A DNA stretch of 64,000 nucleotides from SHVO01 sp050250575 (lineage in GTDB: Bacteria > Pseudomonadota > Alphaproteobacteria > Rhodospirillales > Rhodospirillaceae). How positions within the stretch are numbered: the stretch's first letter is position 1; every line of letters starts with the position of its first letter. The stretch covers positions 62,001-126,000 of the forward strand of contig JBFWOJ010000004.1 of assembly GCA_050250575.1 (NCBI GenBank). Direction: 5' to 3'. Below are positions 1 to 8,080 of this stretch, one piece after another. A program made the translations under genes and the position numbers. The notes under the pieces were generated by a model. The model did not search any database. It was not told the origin of the DNA and was given only the letters and a program-made list of their open reading frames with translations.

Positions 1-1
1 T

Positions 2-823
2 CCCCAGTTCGATCGCGCAGGCCTGTTCTGTGGCTATCGCGGCCTTGGCGCCGACGTGACCGAGAGCATGCGCGAACGGAATCTGGAGGAAGGCCGGCGG
101 CAGGCGGGCGCCGTCGGGCGCCTTGCCAGCGGGCTCGCGCACGAGATCAACAACCTCCTCCAGCCGATCCTGATCTATGCGGCGTTCGGCGCGGAGGAAG
201 CCAAGGCCCACGAGAGGCTGCGTCTTTACTTCACGCGCATCACCCGCGCCGCCGAGCGCGCGACGTTCATCGTCAAGAACGTGCTCTCGTTCGCGCGTCA
301 TACGCCGCCGGGCCAGGAGGACCTCAACGTCCTCTCCGTCGTGCGCGAGACCATCGATCTCATGAGCGGAACCGTGGGCGCGCGCACCGCCATCGAGCTT
401 GCCGCGGACGGCGATGTCTTCCGCGCCCGGGCCGAGCGTACGGGCCTTGCGCAGATCGTCACCAACCTCATCGCCAACGCCGCCGACGTCATGACCGACG
501 GCGGCAAGATCGTGGTGCGGGTCGAAGATGTCCTTGTCTCCGGTGAAATCTCGAAAGCGTCCGGCGTTGCGCCCGGGCGCTACTGCCGGATCGCCGTCGA
601 GGATTCCGGACCCGGCGTTCCCGCCCACCTGGTTGCCAAGATCTTCGACCCGTTCTTCACCACCAAGCCGCAAGGCAAGGGGACCGGCCTCGGTCTTGCC
701 GTCGTCTCCGGAATCGCCAAAGGCTGGGGCGGCGCCGCCACCGTCGACAGCACTGTTGGCGAGGGCAGCCGATTTAGCGTTTACTTGCCGGCCGCCGAAC
801 GCGAACTGCAGGCGGCGCAGTAG
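2..823 (+). CDS. PAS-linked sensor histidine kinase, 5' end outside window
   Basis: This is the C-terminal part of a sensor kinase that autophosphorylates on histidine. The frame is open from base 2, and the first codons read like the end of a PAS/PAC domain (FCGYRGLGADVTE), so the gene starts before the window; the GTG at 56 is not the real start. The phosphoacceptor H-box is GLAHEINNLLQPI, with the His codon at 140-142. The HATPase_c domain follows, with an N-box near NLIANAADVM, a DSGPGVP G1 box, an FDPFFTTKPQGKGTGLGL F/G2 region and a GEGSRFSVYLP end. No transmembrane segment or receiver is visible in this part. The same H-box recurs in the kinase at 1836-3749, so the two are paralogous modules. 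The input signal is unknown. Confidence 0.9.
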   Translation, partial: PQFDRAGLFCGYRGLGADVTESMRERNLEEGRRQAGAVGRLASGLAHEINNLLQPILIYAAFGAEEAKAHERLRLYFTRITRAAERATFIVKNVLSFARHTPPGQEDLNVLSVVRETIDLMSGTVGARTAIELAADGDVFRARAERTGLAQIVTNLIANAADVMTDGGKIVVRVEDVLVSGEISKASGVAPGRYCRIAVEDSGPGVPAHLVAKIFDPFFTTKPQGKGTGLGLAVVSGIAKGWGGAATVDSTVGEGSRFSVYLPAAERELQAAQ

Positions 824-845
824 GTAGTCATAGGTTCATTCGTCC

Positions 846-1211
846 ATGCTGGAAACGACCCCGGAACGCGAGCGCAACATCGTGTTCTTTCGTGCCGTTG
901 GTACGCTCACCGAATCCGATTACACCGACGTCTTTGCACCGGCGATGGGTTCGATCCTCGAAGCGCACCCTCACTTCCGTCTTTACTGCGATCTCTCGCG
1001 CCTTCTCGACTGGGACGAATCCTCCCGCTGGGAAACGGGCGCGATCCTGGCCGCCAATGCGCATCGCTGCGAGCGCGCAGCCATCGTTGGCGGTCCGTCC
1101 TGGGCCGGGCTCGCGCTTCTCCTGCGCGAATGCCTGCCGCCGGGTCACTTTGAGTTTTTCACCGCCGGCCATCAGGCGGAGGCGCTGGCCTGGGTGCGCG
1201 CACCCCGCTGA
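846..1211 (+). CDS. SpoIIAA/STAS-like small protein
   Basis: A 121-residue soluble protein resembling the SpoIIAA-like (STAS fold, DUF3478 type) family. The pattern seen is an N-terminal beta strand (NIVFFRAVGTLTESDY), a helix, the strand FRLYCDLSRL, the stretch RCERAAIVGGPSWAGLALLL and a final strand HFEFFTAGHQAEALAWV. Family members in proteobacteria are poorly understood; some may bind lipids or act as anti-sigma-antagonist-like modules. It starts 22 bp after the upstream kinase stop, so co-transcription is likely and a partner role in that signalling block is a fair inference. No Ser in an SpoIIAA-type phosphorylation context is obvious to me. Confidence 0.7.
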   Translation: MLETTPERERNIVFFRAVGTLTESDYTDVFAPAMGSILEAHPHFRLYCDLSRLLDWDESSRWETGAILAANAHRCERAAIVGGPSWAGLALLLRECLPPGHFEFFTAGHQAEALAWVRAPR

Positions 1212-1402
1212 TTCCATTCAGATTCTTGCAAGCGGCATCCGCGGGTTGATCTGCATTTGCAGGGCTGCACGCGTTGCACGCCCGTCGGCCATAGGTGGAA
1301 GCCCGAATTGTTTGGTTAACCTTAAGGCCCTATAAATGACCCTCATATAGGGGTCCCCTGAACCCGCGTAGTTTGAACGGTTGAACGCATTGGGGCGAGG
1401 GA

Positions 1403-1654
1403 ATGGGCGAGCACGACAAGGCAGTCGATATTCTGGTGATGCGCGCTGCGGCCGAGATCCGCAAGGCGGCCGCGCTTGATAAAAAGCGCGCTACCGAGCT
1501 TTCGGGTGTCGCCGATTATCTGGAAAGCATCATCTACGAAACCGAGCTCGGTTACGGCGAGCCCCTGTTCCCCGAGGCCGCGCCGCCGGACGTGGTGCTC
1601 GACGACGACATCAAGAAGATGATGAAGCCGTTCAAGGTGCGGTTGACGCGCTAG
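1403..1654 (+). CDS. small conserved-looking protein of unknown function
   Basis: An 83-residue acidic, helix-rich protein (MGEHDKAVDILVMRAAAEIRK...) with no signal peptide or membrane segment. The ATG follows GGGGCGAGGGA, a good ribosome-binding site. Upstream, 1328-1352 holds an AT-rich inverted repeat (CCCTATA/TATAGGG) after a TTAACC, possibly the promoter area. I do not recognise the family. The ordered helix around IRKAAALDKKRATELSGVADYLESI and the codon use suggest a real gene. It sits alone between the STAS-like gene and a PAS kinase. Confidence 0.6.
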   Translation: MGEHDKAVDILVMRAAAEIRKAAALDKKRATELSGVADYLESIIYETELGYGEPLFPEAAPPDVVLDDDIKKMMKPFKVRLTR

Positions 1655-1655
1655 T

Positions 1656-1724
1656 GGAGCGGATTTGACCTACGCTGTTCCGTTTGCCGCGCGCGACGCC
1701 GCGATGTCAAATCCGACATGCTCC
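1656..1724. repeat. palindromic intergenic element
   Basis: Imperfect palindrome directly after the stop of the 1403 gene. The outer arms are GGAGC (1656-1660) and GCTCC (1720-1724); the inner arms are GGATTTGAC (1661-1669) and GTCAAATCC (1706-1714), around a GC-rich centre. It looks like the small dispersed palindromes common in alphaproteobacterial intergenic DNA. It could also fold as a terminator, but no T-run follows. A second inverted repeat (ACATTCGC 1761-1768, GCGAATGT 1791-1798) lies just downstream. Confidence 0.5.
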
Positions 1725-1835
1725 TTAGATTAAAAGATGACTTGTGGTCCCATGACTCTGACATTCGCACGACAGCGCGACATACCGGACGCGAATGTGA
1801 GAATCGCACCACCGCGCCGCCGCCGGCACCTCTAG

Positions 1836-3749
1836 ATGAGTCCTGTTGCTACAAAATCGGCGGAGTCCAAAGCCCCGCCTCGGATTGACGGCGGCCCAAA
1901 CGCGGCGGCGTTCATTGCCGCGCTTCCGGCCGCGGCGATCGTGGTCGATGACACCGACACGGTCATCGCCGCAAATACACGCGCCGAGGATATCCTCGGT
2001 GCGGCCGCCGACGTCGCCGTCGGGCGGCCCGTCGACGGCGCTTACAAGGTCTTCCTCGACCGCGCGCGCCGGACCGCGGGGGAATCCACGAGCTTCGTCC
2101 AGCCCTTCGGGCTCAGCTGGTACATGATCTACTGCTACCCGCTCGCGCCGGATGCGCCGGCAAGCCCCACCGTGGTCGCGGCCTTCGACATCACCGCGAT
2201 GAAGAACGCCGAGTTCGAGATCCGTGAAAGCGAAGCGCGGCTCGAGGAGGCCACCCGCATCGCCCAGCTTGGCACATACAAAATCCTCTGGCAGACCGCG
2301 TCCGTGCATTGGTCGCCGCATATGTATGTGATCCACGGCGTCTCGCCGGACGGGTACACGCACGCCTTCGGCAAGTATCGCCATCTCGTTCACATGGATG
2401 ACCGCGAGGCCTACGAACGCATCTATGCCGATCAGCTCGACGGCAAGGCCGTGCGCGGCGCCGAATACCGCATCATCCGCGGCGACGGCGCGGTGCGCTG
2501 GCTGCGGGTGGATGCGCGCGTGTTGTTCGACGCCGACGGCGAGCCCTATGCGTCCTTCGGCACCATTCAGGACGTGACCGAAGGCAAGCAGCGCGAGCAG
2601 GAGCTGAAACAATTGCTTCGCCGCAATGCCATCCTTTACGAGGCGCTCGACGCCTCGCCCATCGGCGTCGCGGTGGTCACCACCGATCGCGCCCGGCCCG
2701 AGATCTTCTATGCCAACGCCGAGTTCGAGCGCCTGACCGGCTACAACACCTCTTCGCTCAGCGACGGCGGGCTGGAAACGCTGCGCGCCGCATCCGAAAC
2801 CGGCGACAGTTGGGATGCGGTGCTCCGCACCTTCGCCGCCTCGGCGTCCGGCGCCTTCGAGCTCACCTGTGCCAAGCGTGGCGGCGGCACCTTCCTGGCC
2901 CATGCGCAGATCGCGCCGGTGCGCGATTATCCCGGCCGCGAAGCGACCGTGTTCGTCCTCAATTTGCGCGACATCACCCTCGACCGCGAGAAGGCCGGCC
3001 AAATCCTGCAGTCGCAGAAGATGGAAGCCCTCGGCCAGCTCTCCGGCGGCGTCGCGCACGAAATCAACAATCTGCTTCAGCCCATCCTCGCGCTCGCGGA
3101 CCTGGGCCAGGACTTCGCCGACAAGGAACCTGCGAAGGTCCGGAAATATTTCGAGGTCATCGCCTCCAGCGCACGCAAGGCCCGCGATGTCGTGCGCCAG
3201 GTGCTCACGTTTGCGCGCCGCGATGCGCCGCAGCTCGCCTCGCACAGGATCTCCGGACTGGTCTCCGACGCGCTCAATCTCCTGCAGAGCGGCCTGCCGC
3301 CGGGCATCGTGCTCGACCAGCACCTGCGCGCCGGCGACGCGATCGTCGTCGTCAATCCGACGCAGGTCTCGCAGGTCGTGCTCAATCTTGTCGCCAACGC
3401 GGCCGACGCTATGGACGGTCACGGCACCGTGTCGGTGAGCCTCCAGGCGGTCGAGCTCGACGCCGCGCGGGCGTCCGCGCTCACGGTCGCGCCCGGGCGC
3501 TGGGTCGAGCTGGCGGTCGCCGACCACGGATGTGGTATGGACTCCTACACGCTCTCGCGCATCTTCGAGCCGTTTTACACCACCAAAGTCGCCGGCAAGG
3601 GCACCGGGCTCGGCTTATCGGTGGTCTACAGCATAGTGACCGGCTGGGGCGGGGCGCTCAAAGTCGACAGCGAAGTTGATCGCGGAACGAAGGCGATGAT
3701 ATATATTCCTACCGCTTCGGTTGAGGACGGCGCGTCGGCTTCAGCCTGA
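1836..3749 (+). CDS. multi-PAS sensor histidine kinase
   Basis: A 637-residue, apparently soluble sensor kinase. An N-terminal PAS-like region (about 25-130) is followed by a second PAS with a clear PAC end (RWLRVDARVLFDADGEPYAS, ending GTIQDVTEGKQ) and a third (about 265-385, ending LNLRDITLDREKA). The HisKA segment has its phosphoacceptor at His408 in SGGVAHEINNLLQPI. HATPase_c follows with NLVANAADAMDG, ADHGCGM, FEPFYTTKVAGKGTGLGLS and a final beta strand. No receiver domain is fused. A free receiver gene begins 31 bp downstream and is the obvious phosphate acceptor, although that pairing is inferred from position. The signal is unknown; I cannot assign a haem or flavin site to any PAS. 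Confidence 0.92.
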   Translation: MSPVATKSAESKAPPRIDGGPNAAAFIAALPAAAIVVDDTDTVIAANTRAEDILGAAADVAVGRPVDGAYKVFLDRARRTAGESTSFVQPFGLSWYMIYCYPLAPDAPASPTVVAAFDITAMKNAEFEIRESEARLEEATRIAQLGTYKILWQTASVHWSPHMYVIHGVSPDGYTHAFGKYRHLVHMDDREAYERIYADQLDGKAVRGAEYRIIRGDGAVRWLRVDARVLFDADGEPYASFGTIQDVTEGKQREQELKQLLRRNAILYEALDASPIGVAVVTTDRARPEIFYANAEFERLTGYNTSSLSDGGLETLRAASETGDSWDAVLRTFAASASGAFELTCAKRGGGTFLAHAQIAPVRDYPGREATVFVLNLRDITLDREKAGQILQSQKMEALGQLSGGVAHEINNLLQPILALADLGQDFADKEPAKVRKYFEVIASSARKARDVVRQVLTFARRDAPQLASHRISGLVSDALNLLQSGLPPGIVLDQHLRAGDAIVVVNPTQVSQVVLNLVANAADAMDGHGTVSVSLQAVELDAARASALTVAPGRWVELAVADHGCGMDSYTLSRIFEPFYTTKVAGKGTGLGLSVVYSIVTGWGGALKVDSEVDRGTKAMIYIPTASVEDGASASA

Positions 3750-3779
3750 TTTTTCCGCATTCTCTCCGGTTCCTTACAT

Positions 3780-4151
3780 ATGGCGCACATCCTGCTCGTC
3801 GAGGACTCCCCGGAGGTCAGCCTCTCGGTTCGCGAGATTCTCACCGCCGCCGGCCATAGCGTCGAAGACGCTTCGTCCGGCAAGGAAGCCCTGGTGCGCC
3901 TAAAGGCCGGACGTTTCGACGCGATTGTTTCGGACATCTGGATGCCGGAGATGGACGGCATCGCTTTGCTCAAGGAACTGCGCGGCGCGGGCAACAACAT
4001 CCCCGTCGTCGTGATCTCCGGCGGCGCGCCCAATGCGCCGCTCACCTACACCGCGCCGCTCGCCGCCACCTTCGGCGCCAATCAGGTGGTCTACAAGCCG
4101 TTCGAACGCAGCGAACTGTTGAAGGCGATCGACACCGTCCTGTCCGGCTGA
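3780..4151 (+). CDS. single-domain response regulator receiver
   Basis: A 123-residue CheY-like receiver without an output domain. Visible landmarks are the acidic pair in LLVEDS, the phosphoacceptor Asp52 in IVSDIWMPEMDG, the conserved Ser in VVVISGG and Lys106 in YKPFER. It follows the multi-PAS kinase by 31 bp on the same strand and most likely receives its phosphate. Such free receivers act by protein-protein contact or as phosphate shuttles to a histidine phosphotransferase. No partner can be named from sequence. Confidence 0.9.
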   Translation: MAHILLVEDSPEVSLSVREILTAAGHSVEDASSGKEALVRLKAGRFDAIVSDIWMPEMDGIALLKELRGAGNNIPVVVISGGAPNAPLTYTAPLAATFGANQVVYKPFERSELLKAIDTVLSG

Positions 4152-4755
4152 GGCGGCGCGCGCGTCACATGCACGCGCAGCCGGGCTGGCACACCGCGCG
4201 CGACCCTAATTCCATCACTAGCTCCATCACCTCTGCTCGTCATCCCGGACAAGCCTGCGCAGCTCCGAAGGAGCATAGCAGGCGCGATCCGGGATCCATC
4301 CCGCAAAGCACGCGAACTTCGTAATCGATGACGCGGGGGGGCACCGACAATTGACACAGCGCTCGTGTCGTGGGTTTCGCGGCCGCCATGTTGCTGGGGC
4401 TGCAACGGTCCCACCGGTCTCGAAAATTGCGGCAGCTCGTGTGCCGTATCCGCGCCGCTTACCCGTATATCCCGTTCTATGCCGCGCGCCAGGTCTTCGC
4501 CCGTAGGAAAGTGAAGCTACCCTTTGTCGACATTCCATGATCGCTCAGGACGTGGTCCGTAAAATCGCGATCTTGATGGCGATGTGCGTTTATAACGCCG
4601 CGCCGGCGTCCGGCGACTGAATCAGTGTTTGGACGGAACGTGCTTCGCATCGAAAGCATGGAGGTCGCACCGGAATAGCCGGCCAAGCGGCCGAAGTCCG
4701 TTTGAAGCGCGCTGATCTCGGCATTGATCGTCCGGTCGGACGGGAGCTGTACGCA
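4152..4755. other. gene-free region with a palindromic element
   Basis: About 600 bp between the receiver and the marR-like gene, whose 3' ends both face it. I see no convincing gene: the short frames here have poor composition and no family resemblance. The recognisable features are the cruciform at 4242-4295 and a small palindrome CGTCCG-GT-CGGACG near 4730 without a T-run. Runs such as gcgggggggc make it look like decayed or accessory intergenic DNA. Confidence 0.6.
4242..4295. repeat. cruciform-type dispersed repeat
   Basis: A nested palindrome with three sets of arms: ATCCCGGA (4242-4249) with TCCGGGAT (4288-4295), GCCTGC (4253-4258) with GCAGGC (4278-4283), and GCTCC-GAA-GGAGC (4262-4274) as the hairpin tip. 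The wording 'cgtcatcccggac ... gatccgggatcc' is typical of mobile palindromic repeats seen many times in alphaproteobacterial genomes. Only this full copy is visible in the window. Confidence 0.6.
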
Positions 4756-5181
4756 CTAAAGCTTGATCAGCTGGCGCAGCACTTTCTCCATGTTCACGGC
4801 CAGCGCCCAGCGCTCTTCCTGCGTCAAAGTCTCGAGCGCGCGCGAAAGCTGCTGCAGCGGATCGCCGCGCAGCAGGCTTTCGCCCTGGTCGGTCAGGATC
4901 AGGCGGTGCACGCGCCGGTCCTGCTTGTCGCCGACCCGGCGCAAATATCCCTTGCGCACAAGCGCCGCGACGGTTTGCGACGCGGTGCCTTTGGTCGTTC
5001 CCTGGAATTGGGCGAAGCCGGTCACGGTGCGGCGCTCGACGGTCGCCTCGTCGAAATAGCGCATCGCCGCCCACTGCGCCGGATTGAGTCCGGGCGTGTA
5101 GCCGAGATTATAGGCAGCCTTGCCCACCTGTTCGATCAGGCGCGCCAGGCCCCGTGTTGAAAGCTTGGGGTCGCTACGCAC
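4756..5181 (-). CDS. MarR-family transcriptional regulator
   Basis: A 141-residue winged-helix repressor/activator of the MarR type. The recognition region is GTTKGTASQTVAALVRKGYLRR, followed by the wing VGDKQDRRVHRLILTDQGESLL; the flanking helices (residues 5-40 and 105-141) would form the dimer interface. The N-terminal LNPAQWAAMRYF is the usual first helix of the domain. The effector ligand and target are unknown. MarR proteins often control a divergent neighbour; here the region upstream of the start leads towards the small 5435 frame and the HAD gene at 5620, which are candidate targets by position only. Confidence 0.9.
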   Translation of the reverse strand: MRSDPKLSTRGLARLIEQVGKAAYNLGYTPGLNPAQWAAMRYFDEATVERRTVTGFAQFQGTTKGTASQTVAALVRKGYLRRVGDKQDRRVHRLILTDQGESLLRGDPLQQLSRALETLTQEERWALAVNMEKVLRQLIKL

Positions 5182-5434
5182 GGTTTTTTATTTTAACGCT
5201 GACAAAAAATCCCCGCGATGTGCTGCTCTCCCGACGGGCCGTCGTGAAAAGCACCACCGGCGCGGGCAATATATCCGTTCGATGTCCGAACAAGAAGCAA
5301 ATTGCTTCCCGGAAATGAACCGTTCTACAACGCGTCAATTTAAAGAAGGGTGCGGACAACGCACGTGATTTTTGTTTGGCCGTGAGGCCGCTGCCGCTGT
5401 CGGTGTTGTGTCAAAATCCTATATCCGATCTTCT

Positions 5435-5623
5435 ATGACTTTGGATCTCTTTCAAAATTTACAGCAGGTCCCACGCTCCGCACACGAGCTGTCTGCAAAC
5501 CGTGCAGCGCTCTCCGACTTACGGTCGCGGCTCGCTACCGTTTTTCATGAGGCGGAGCCCGACACGCCGATGCGGCTGCGAAACGGCAAGGTACGAGCGC
5601 CGCGCGGAGTTTCGCCGTCATGA
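5435..5623 (+). CDS. possible small protein before the HAD phosphatase
   Basis: A 62-codon frame (MTLDLFQNLQQVPRS...) that could extend to a TTG at 5372. It ends in an ATGA overlap with the next gene, an arrangement that would allow translational coupling. The product has no recognised domain, signal peptide or membrane segment, and the C-terminal part is Arg/Pro-rich in the way that non-coding GC-rich frames often are. It may be no more than the leader region of the HAD gene. Weak call. Confidence 0.3.
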   Translation: MTLDLFQNLQQVPRSAHELSANRAALSDLRSRLATVFHEAEPDTPMRLRNGKVRAPRGVSPS

Positions 5624-6492
5624 CATTGCGCGCGATCTCCGGTTTGCGTGACGTCGAAGGCGACTTCGACGGTTTCATTCTCGACTTATGGGGTCTCGTG
5701 CATGACGGCGAGCGCCCCTATCCGCCGTCGGCGGACACGTTGCGCGCCCTCAAAGCGGCCGGGAAAAAAACCTTGCTGCTGTCTAATGCGCCGCGCCGCG
5801 CCCACGCGCTGGTCGAAGCGATGACGCGCATGGGCCTCGGGCGTGAGCTTTATGGCGAAGTCCTTTCCTCTGGCGAGGCGACGCGCGAAGCGCTCATCGA
5901 ACGCACCGATCCCTTTTTCGCCGCGCTCGGCCGCAAAGCCTATCACCTCGGTCCGGAGCGGGACCGCAGCGTGTTCGAGGATACGGATTTGACGATCGTG
6001 GCGGATCTCGCGGCGGCCGACTTCATCGTCAATACCGGTCCCATCAGTCTCGACGAAAAGGTCGACGATTATCTCGCGGTGCTCGAGCCGGCCGCGAAGC
6101 GCGGCCTTCCCATGGTCTGCGCCAATCCGGATTTTGTCGTCATCCGCGCCGGGCGTCCCATCGTCTGCGCCGGGGCCATTGCCGCGCGATACAAGCAGAT
6201 GGGCGGCGACGTCGCCTTGCGCGGCAAGCCGGATCCCGCGATCTATGCGCTTGCCGTCGACAAGCTCGGCCTCGCCGACAAAAGCCGCGTCGCCGTGGTC
6301 GGCGACGCGCTCGAGACCGATGTCAAAGGCGCGCGCGCCAGCGGGCTTGCGTCGATCTGGTGCACCGGCGGCATTCACGCCGAAGCCCTCGGTGTGCGGT
6401 ACGGCGCGCCCGCCGATCCTGCGAAGGCCGAAGCCCTCGCGCGTAATGAAGGCCAGATGCCGACCTACATGATCCCCGGCTTTATCTGGTAG
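5620..6492 (+). CDS. HAD superfamily class IIA phosphatase (TIGR01459-like)
   Basis: A 290-residue soluble hydrolase of the HAD-IIA group (NagD/pyridoxal phosphatase relatives), most like the TIGR01459 subfamily. Motif I is FILDLWGLVHDG, with the nucleophile Asp22. The motif II region is KKTLLLSNAPRR, the class IIA cap domain covers about 80-200, and the C-terminal core has RGKPDPAIYALAVDKLG and VAVVGDALETDVKGARASGL, the metal-binding acid motif. The substrate is not known; sugar phosphates or phosphorylated cofactors are typical. It overlaps the end of the convergent transporter gene by 11 bp. Confidence 0.88.
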   Translation: MTLRAISGLRDVEGDFDGFILDLWGLVHDGERPYPPSADTLRALKAAGKKTLLLSNAPRRAHALVEAMTRMGLGRELYGEVLSSGEATREALIERTDPFFAALGRKAYHLGPERDRSVFEDTDLTIVADLAAADFIVNTGPISLDEKVDDYLAVLEPAAKRGLPMVCANPDFVVIRAGRPIVCAGAIAARYKQMGGDVALRGKPDPAIYALAVDKLGLADKSRVAVVGDALETDVKGARASGLASIWCTGGIHAEALGVRYGAPADPAKAEALARNEGQMPTYMIPGFIW

Positions 6493-7942
6493 CGCGGGAT
6501 TTCAGCGACACCAGCCCCAACAGGGCGTAGGTCACGCCGGCATTGATCAGCAGCATTTCGAGGCCGATGCGGTAGGTGGCGAAGATCCTCGCCTGCGTCG
6601 CGTCGAGAATGAGACACAGGAGCGGCGCGGCCACCGCGGCTGCGGCGATCAACGGCCCTTGCGCCGGCCGTCGCGCGATCAGCGCGTAAGCTGCCAGTCC
6701 AAACAGCGGTCCGTAAGTATAAGCGGCGATTCTAAGGATCAGTCCGATCATGCTCGGGTCGTCGATCCAGCGGAACACGACGGTCAGAAGTGCGAATACC
6801 CCCGCGAAGGTGAGGTGGATACGCATGCGCAGGCGCGTCCGTGCCGCCTCGTCCAAGTCGCGCCGGCGCTCGAAGCGCAGCACGTCGTTGCAAGTCGACG
6901 ACGTCAGCGCCGTAAGGGCGCCGTCGGCGCTGGGGAACAGCGCCGAGATCAGGGCGATGACGAACACCAATTGCAGTCCCACCGGCAGATAGCCCATCAC
7001 CACCGCCGGGAACAGGCGGTCGCCGCGCGCGTCCAACCCGACATGCTGCGCGAAAACCGTCAGCAGCGCCCCAAGGGCGAGGAATGCCGCCACGACCAGC
7101 AGCATGGCGATGCCGGTCACCATCATGTTGACCTGCGATTCCGGCAGCGTCCGCACGGAAATGTTCTTCTGCATCTGCTCCTGGTCCAAGCCCGTCATGG
7201 CGAGGCCGATGGCGGCGCCCGCCAGAAGCTGTTTGAGCCAGAAGTCGCGCCCGTCAGGCTCGGTGCCCCAGATCCGCGTCAGGCCCGCGCCCTCCGCCTG
7301 GCGCCACATCTCCGGCAGGGTGAAGGGAAGGGCCTTCACCAGAAAAACGATACAGGCCGCAAGGCCGAACAGCATTGCTGCCGTCTGCAGGGTGTCGGTC
7401 CACACGATGGTCTTCACGCCGCCGCGCCAGGTGTACAGAAGGATCATGCCGATGATCACGAAAGCGCTGACGGCGAACGGAATGCCGAGGCTTCCGAAAC
7501 TGATGTCCTGCAGGATGCGGATGACGAGGTAAAGGCGCGCGGTCGCCCCGAGCGTGCGCGAAATGATGAACAACACCGCCGCCGTCTGCCACCCCCAATC
7601 GCCGAGCCGGCGTTCGAGCCAGGCATAGATCGAGACGTGACCGAGCCGGTAGTAGAGCGGCAACAAGACGAAGGCCACGATCACGTAACCGAGTGTCTGG
7701 CCGAGCACGACCTGCAGATAAGTGAAGCCATCCGCGCCTACCGACCCCGGAACGCTGACGAAGGTGACCCCCGACAGCGCGGTGCCGATCATGCCGAAGG
7801 CGACGAGGGGCCAGGGGCTGTTGCGGCCGCCGATGAAGAAATCCGCGTTGTGCGCCCCTTTCGATGTGCGCCACGCCACCGCGTACAACAGACCGAAATA
7901 GGCCAGGACGCTTAACAGCAGGCTCTGCGGCGACACGTGCAT
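6482..7942 (-). CDS. sodium:solute symporter (SSS family)
   Basis: A multi-pass inner-membrane transporter of about 486 residues with roughly 13 hydrophobic segments. The N-terminal part (SDFFIGGR-like ADFFIGGRNSPWPLVAFGMIGTALSG) is the usual SSS Na+/substrate region, and the GLDQEQMQ stretch also matches the family. I choose the ATG at 7942 (MHVSPQS) because it follows AGAGGGGG; an in-frame ATG at 7969 would add a non-conserved basic extension. The substrate cannot be read from sequence (sugars, proline, acetate and others occur). It converges on the HAD phosphatase with an 11-bp overlap. Confidence 0.88.
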   Translation of the reverse strand: MHVSPQSLLLSVLAYFGLLYAVAWRTSKGAHNADFFIGGRNSPWPLVAFGMIGTALSGVTFVSVPGSVGADGFTYLQVVLGQTLGYVIVAFVLLPLYYRLGHVSIYAWLERRLGDWGWQTAAVLFIISRTLGATARLYLVIRILQDISFGSLGIPFAVSAFVIIGMILLYTWRGGVKTIVWTDTLQTAAMLFGLAACIVFLVKALPFTLPEMWRQAEGAGLTRIWGTEPDGRDFWLKQLLAGAAIGLAMTGLDQEQMQKNISVRTLPESQVNMMVTGIAMLLVVAAFLALGALLTVFAQHVGLDARGDRLFPAVVMGYLPVGLQLVFVIALISALFPSADGALTALTSSTCNDVLRFERRRDLDEAARTRLRMRIHLTFAGVFALLTVVFRWIDDPSMIGLILRIAAYTYGPLFGLAAYALIARRPAQGPLIAAAAVAAPLLCLILDATQARIFATYRIGLEMLLINAGVTYALLGLVSLKSRATR

Positions 7943-8080
7943 CCCCCTCTGCCGCGCTCGGGCCTGCAAAGCTGCACACCTGGCGTCATCGCCTGCGAAG
8001 GCGGGCGCTCCATGGCCGTTCTCCGCCGGCAGGGATTGTCTGTTCTCACGCCGATGACCATCTGGACTAGCGCGCCTCGC

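Noticed and set aside
1725..3527. 600-codon open frame on the minus strand opposite the multi-PAS kinase
   Set aside because: Its product is Arg/Gly/Asp-rich without family features, and the plus-strand kinase is unmistakable. Long antisense frames are expected at this GC content.
4152..4755. tRNA or structured RNA gene in the gene-free interval
   Set aside because: No cloverleaf arms or CCA-adjacent acceptor stem could be found by eye; the palindrome at 4242-4295 explains the visible pairing.
6659..7915. 418-codon plus-strand frame opposite the sodium:solute symporter
   Set aside because: The antisense product is Gln/Arg/His-rich and unlike any family; the minus strand codes for the transporter.
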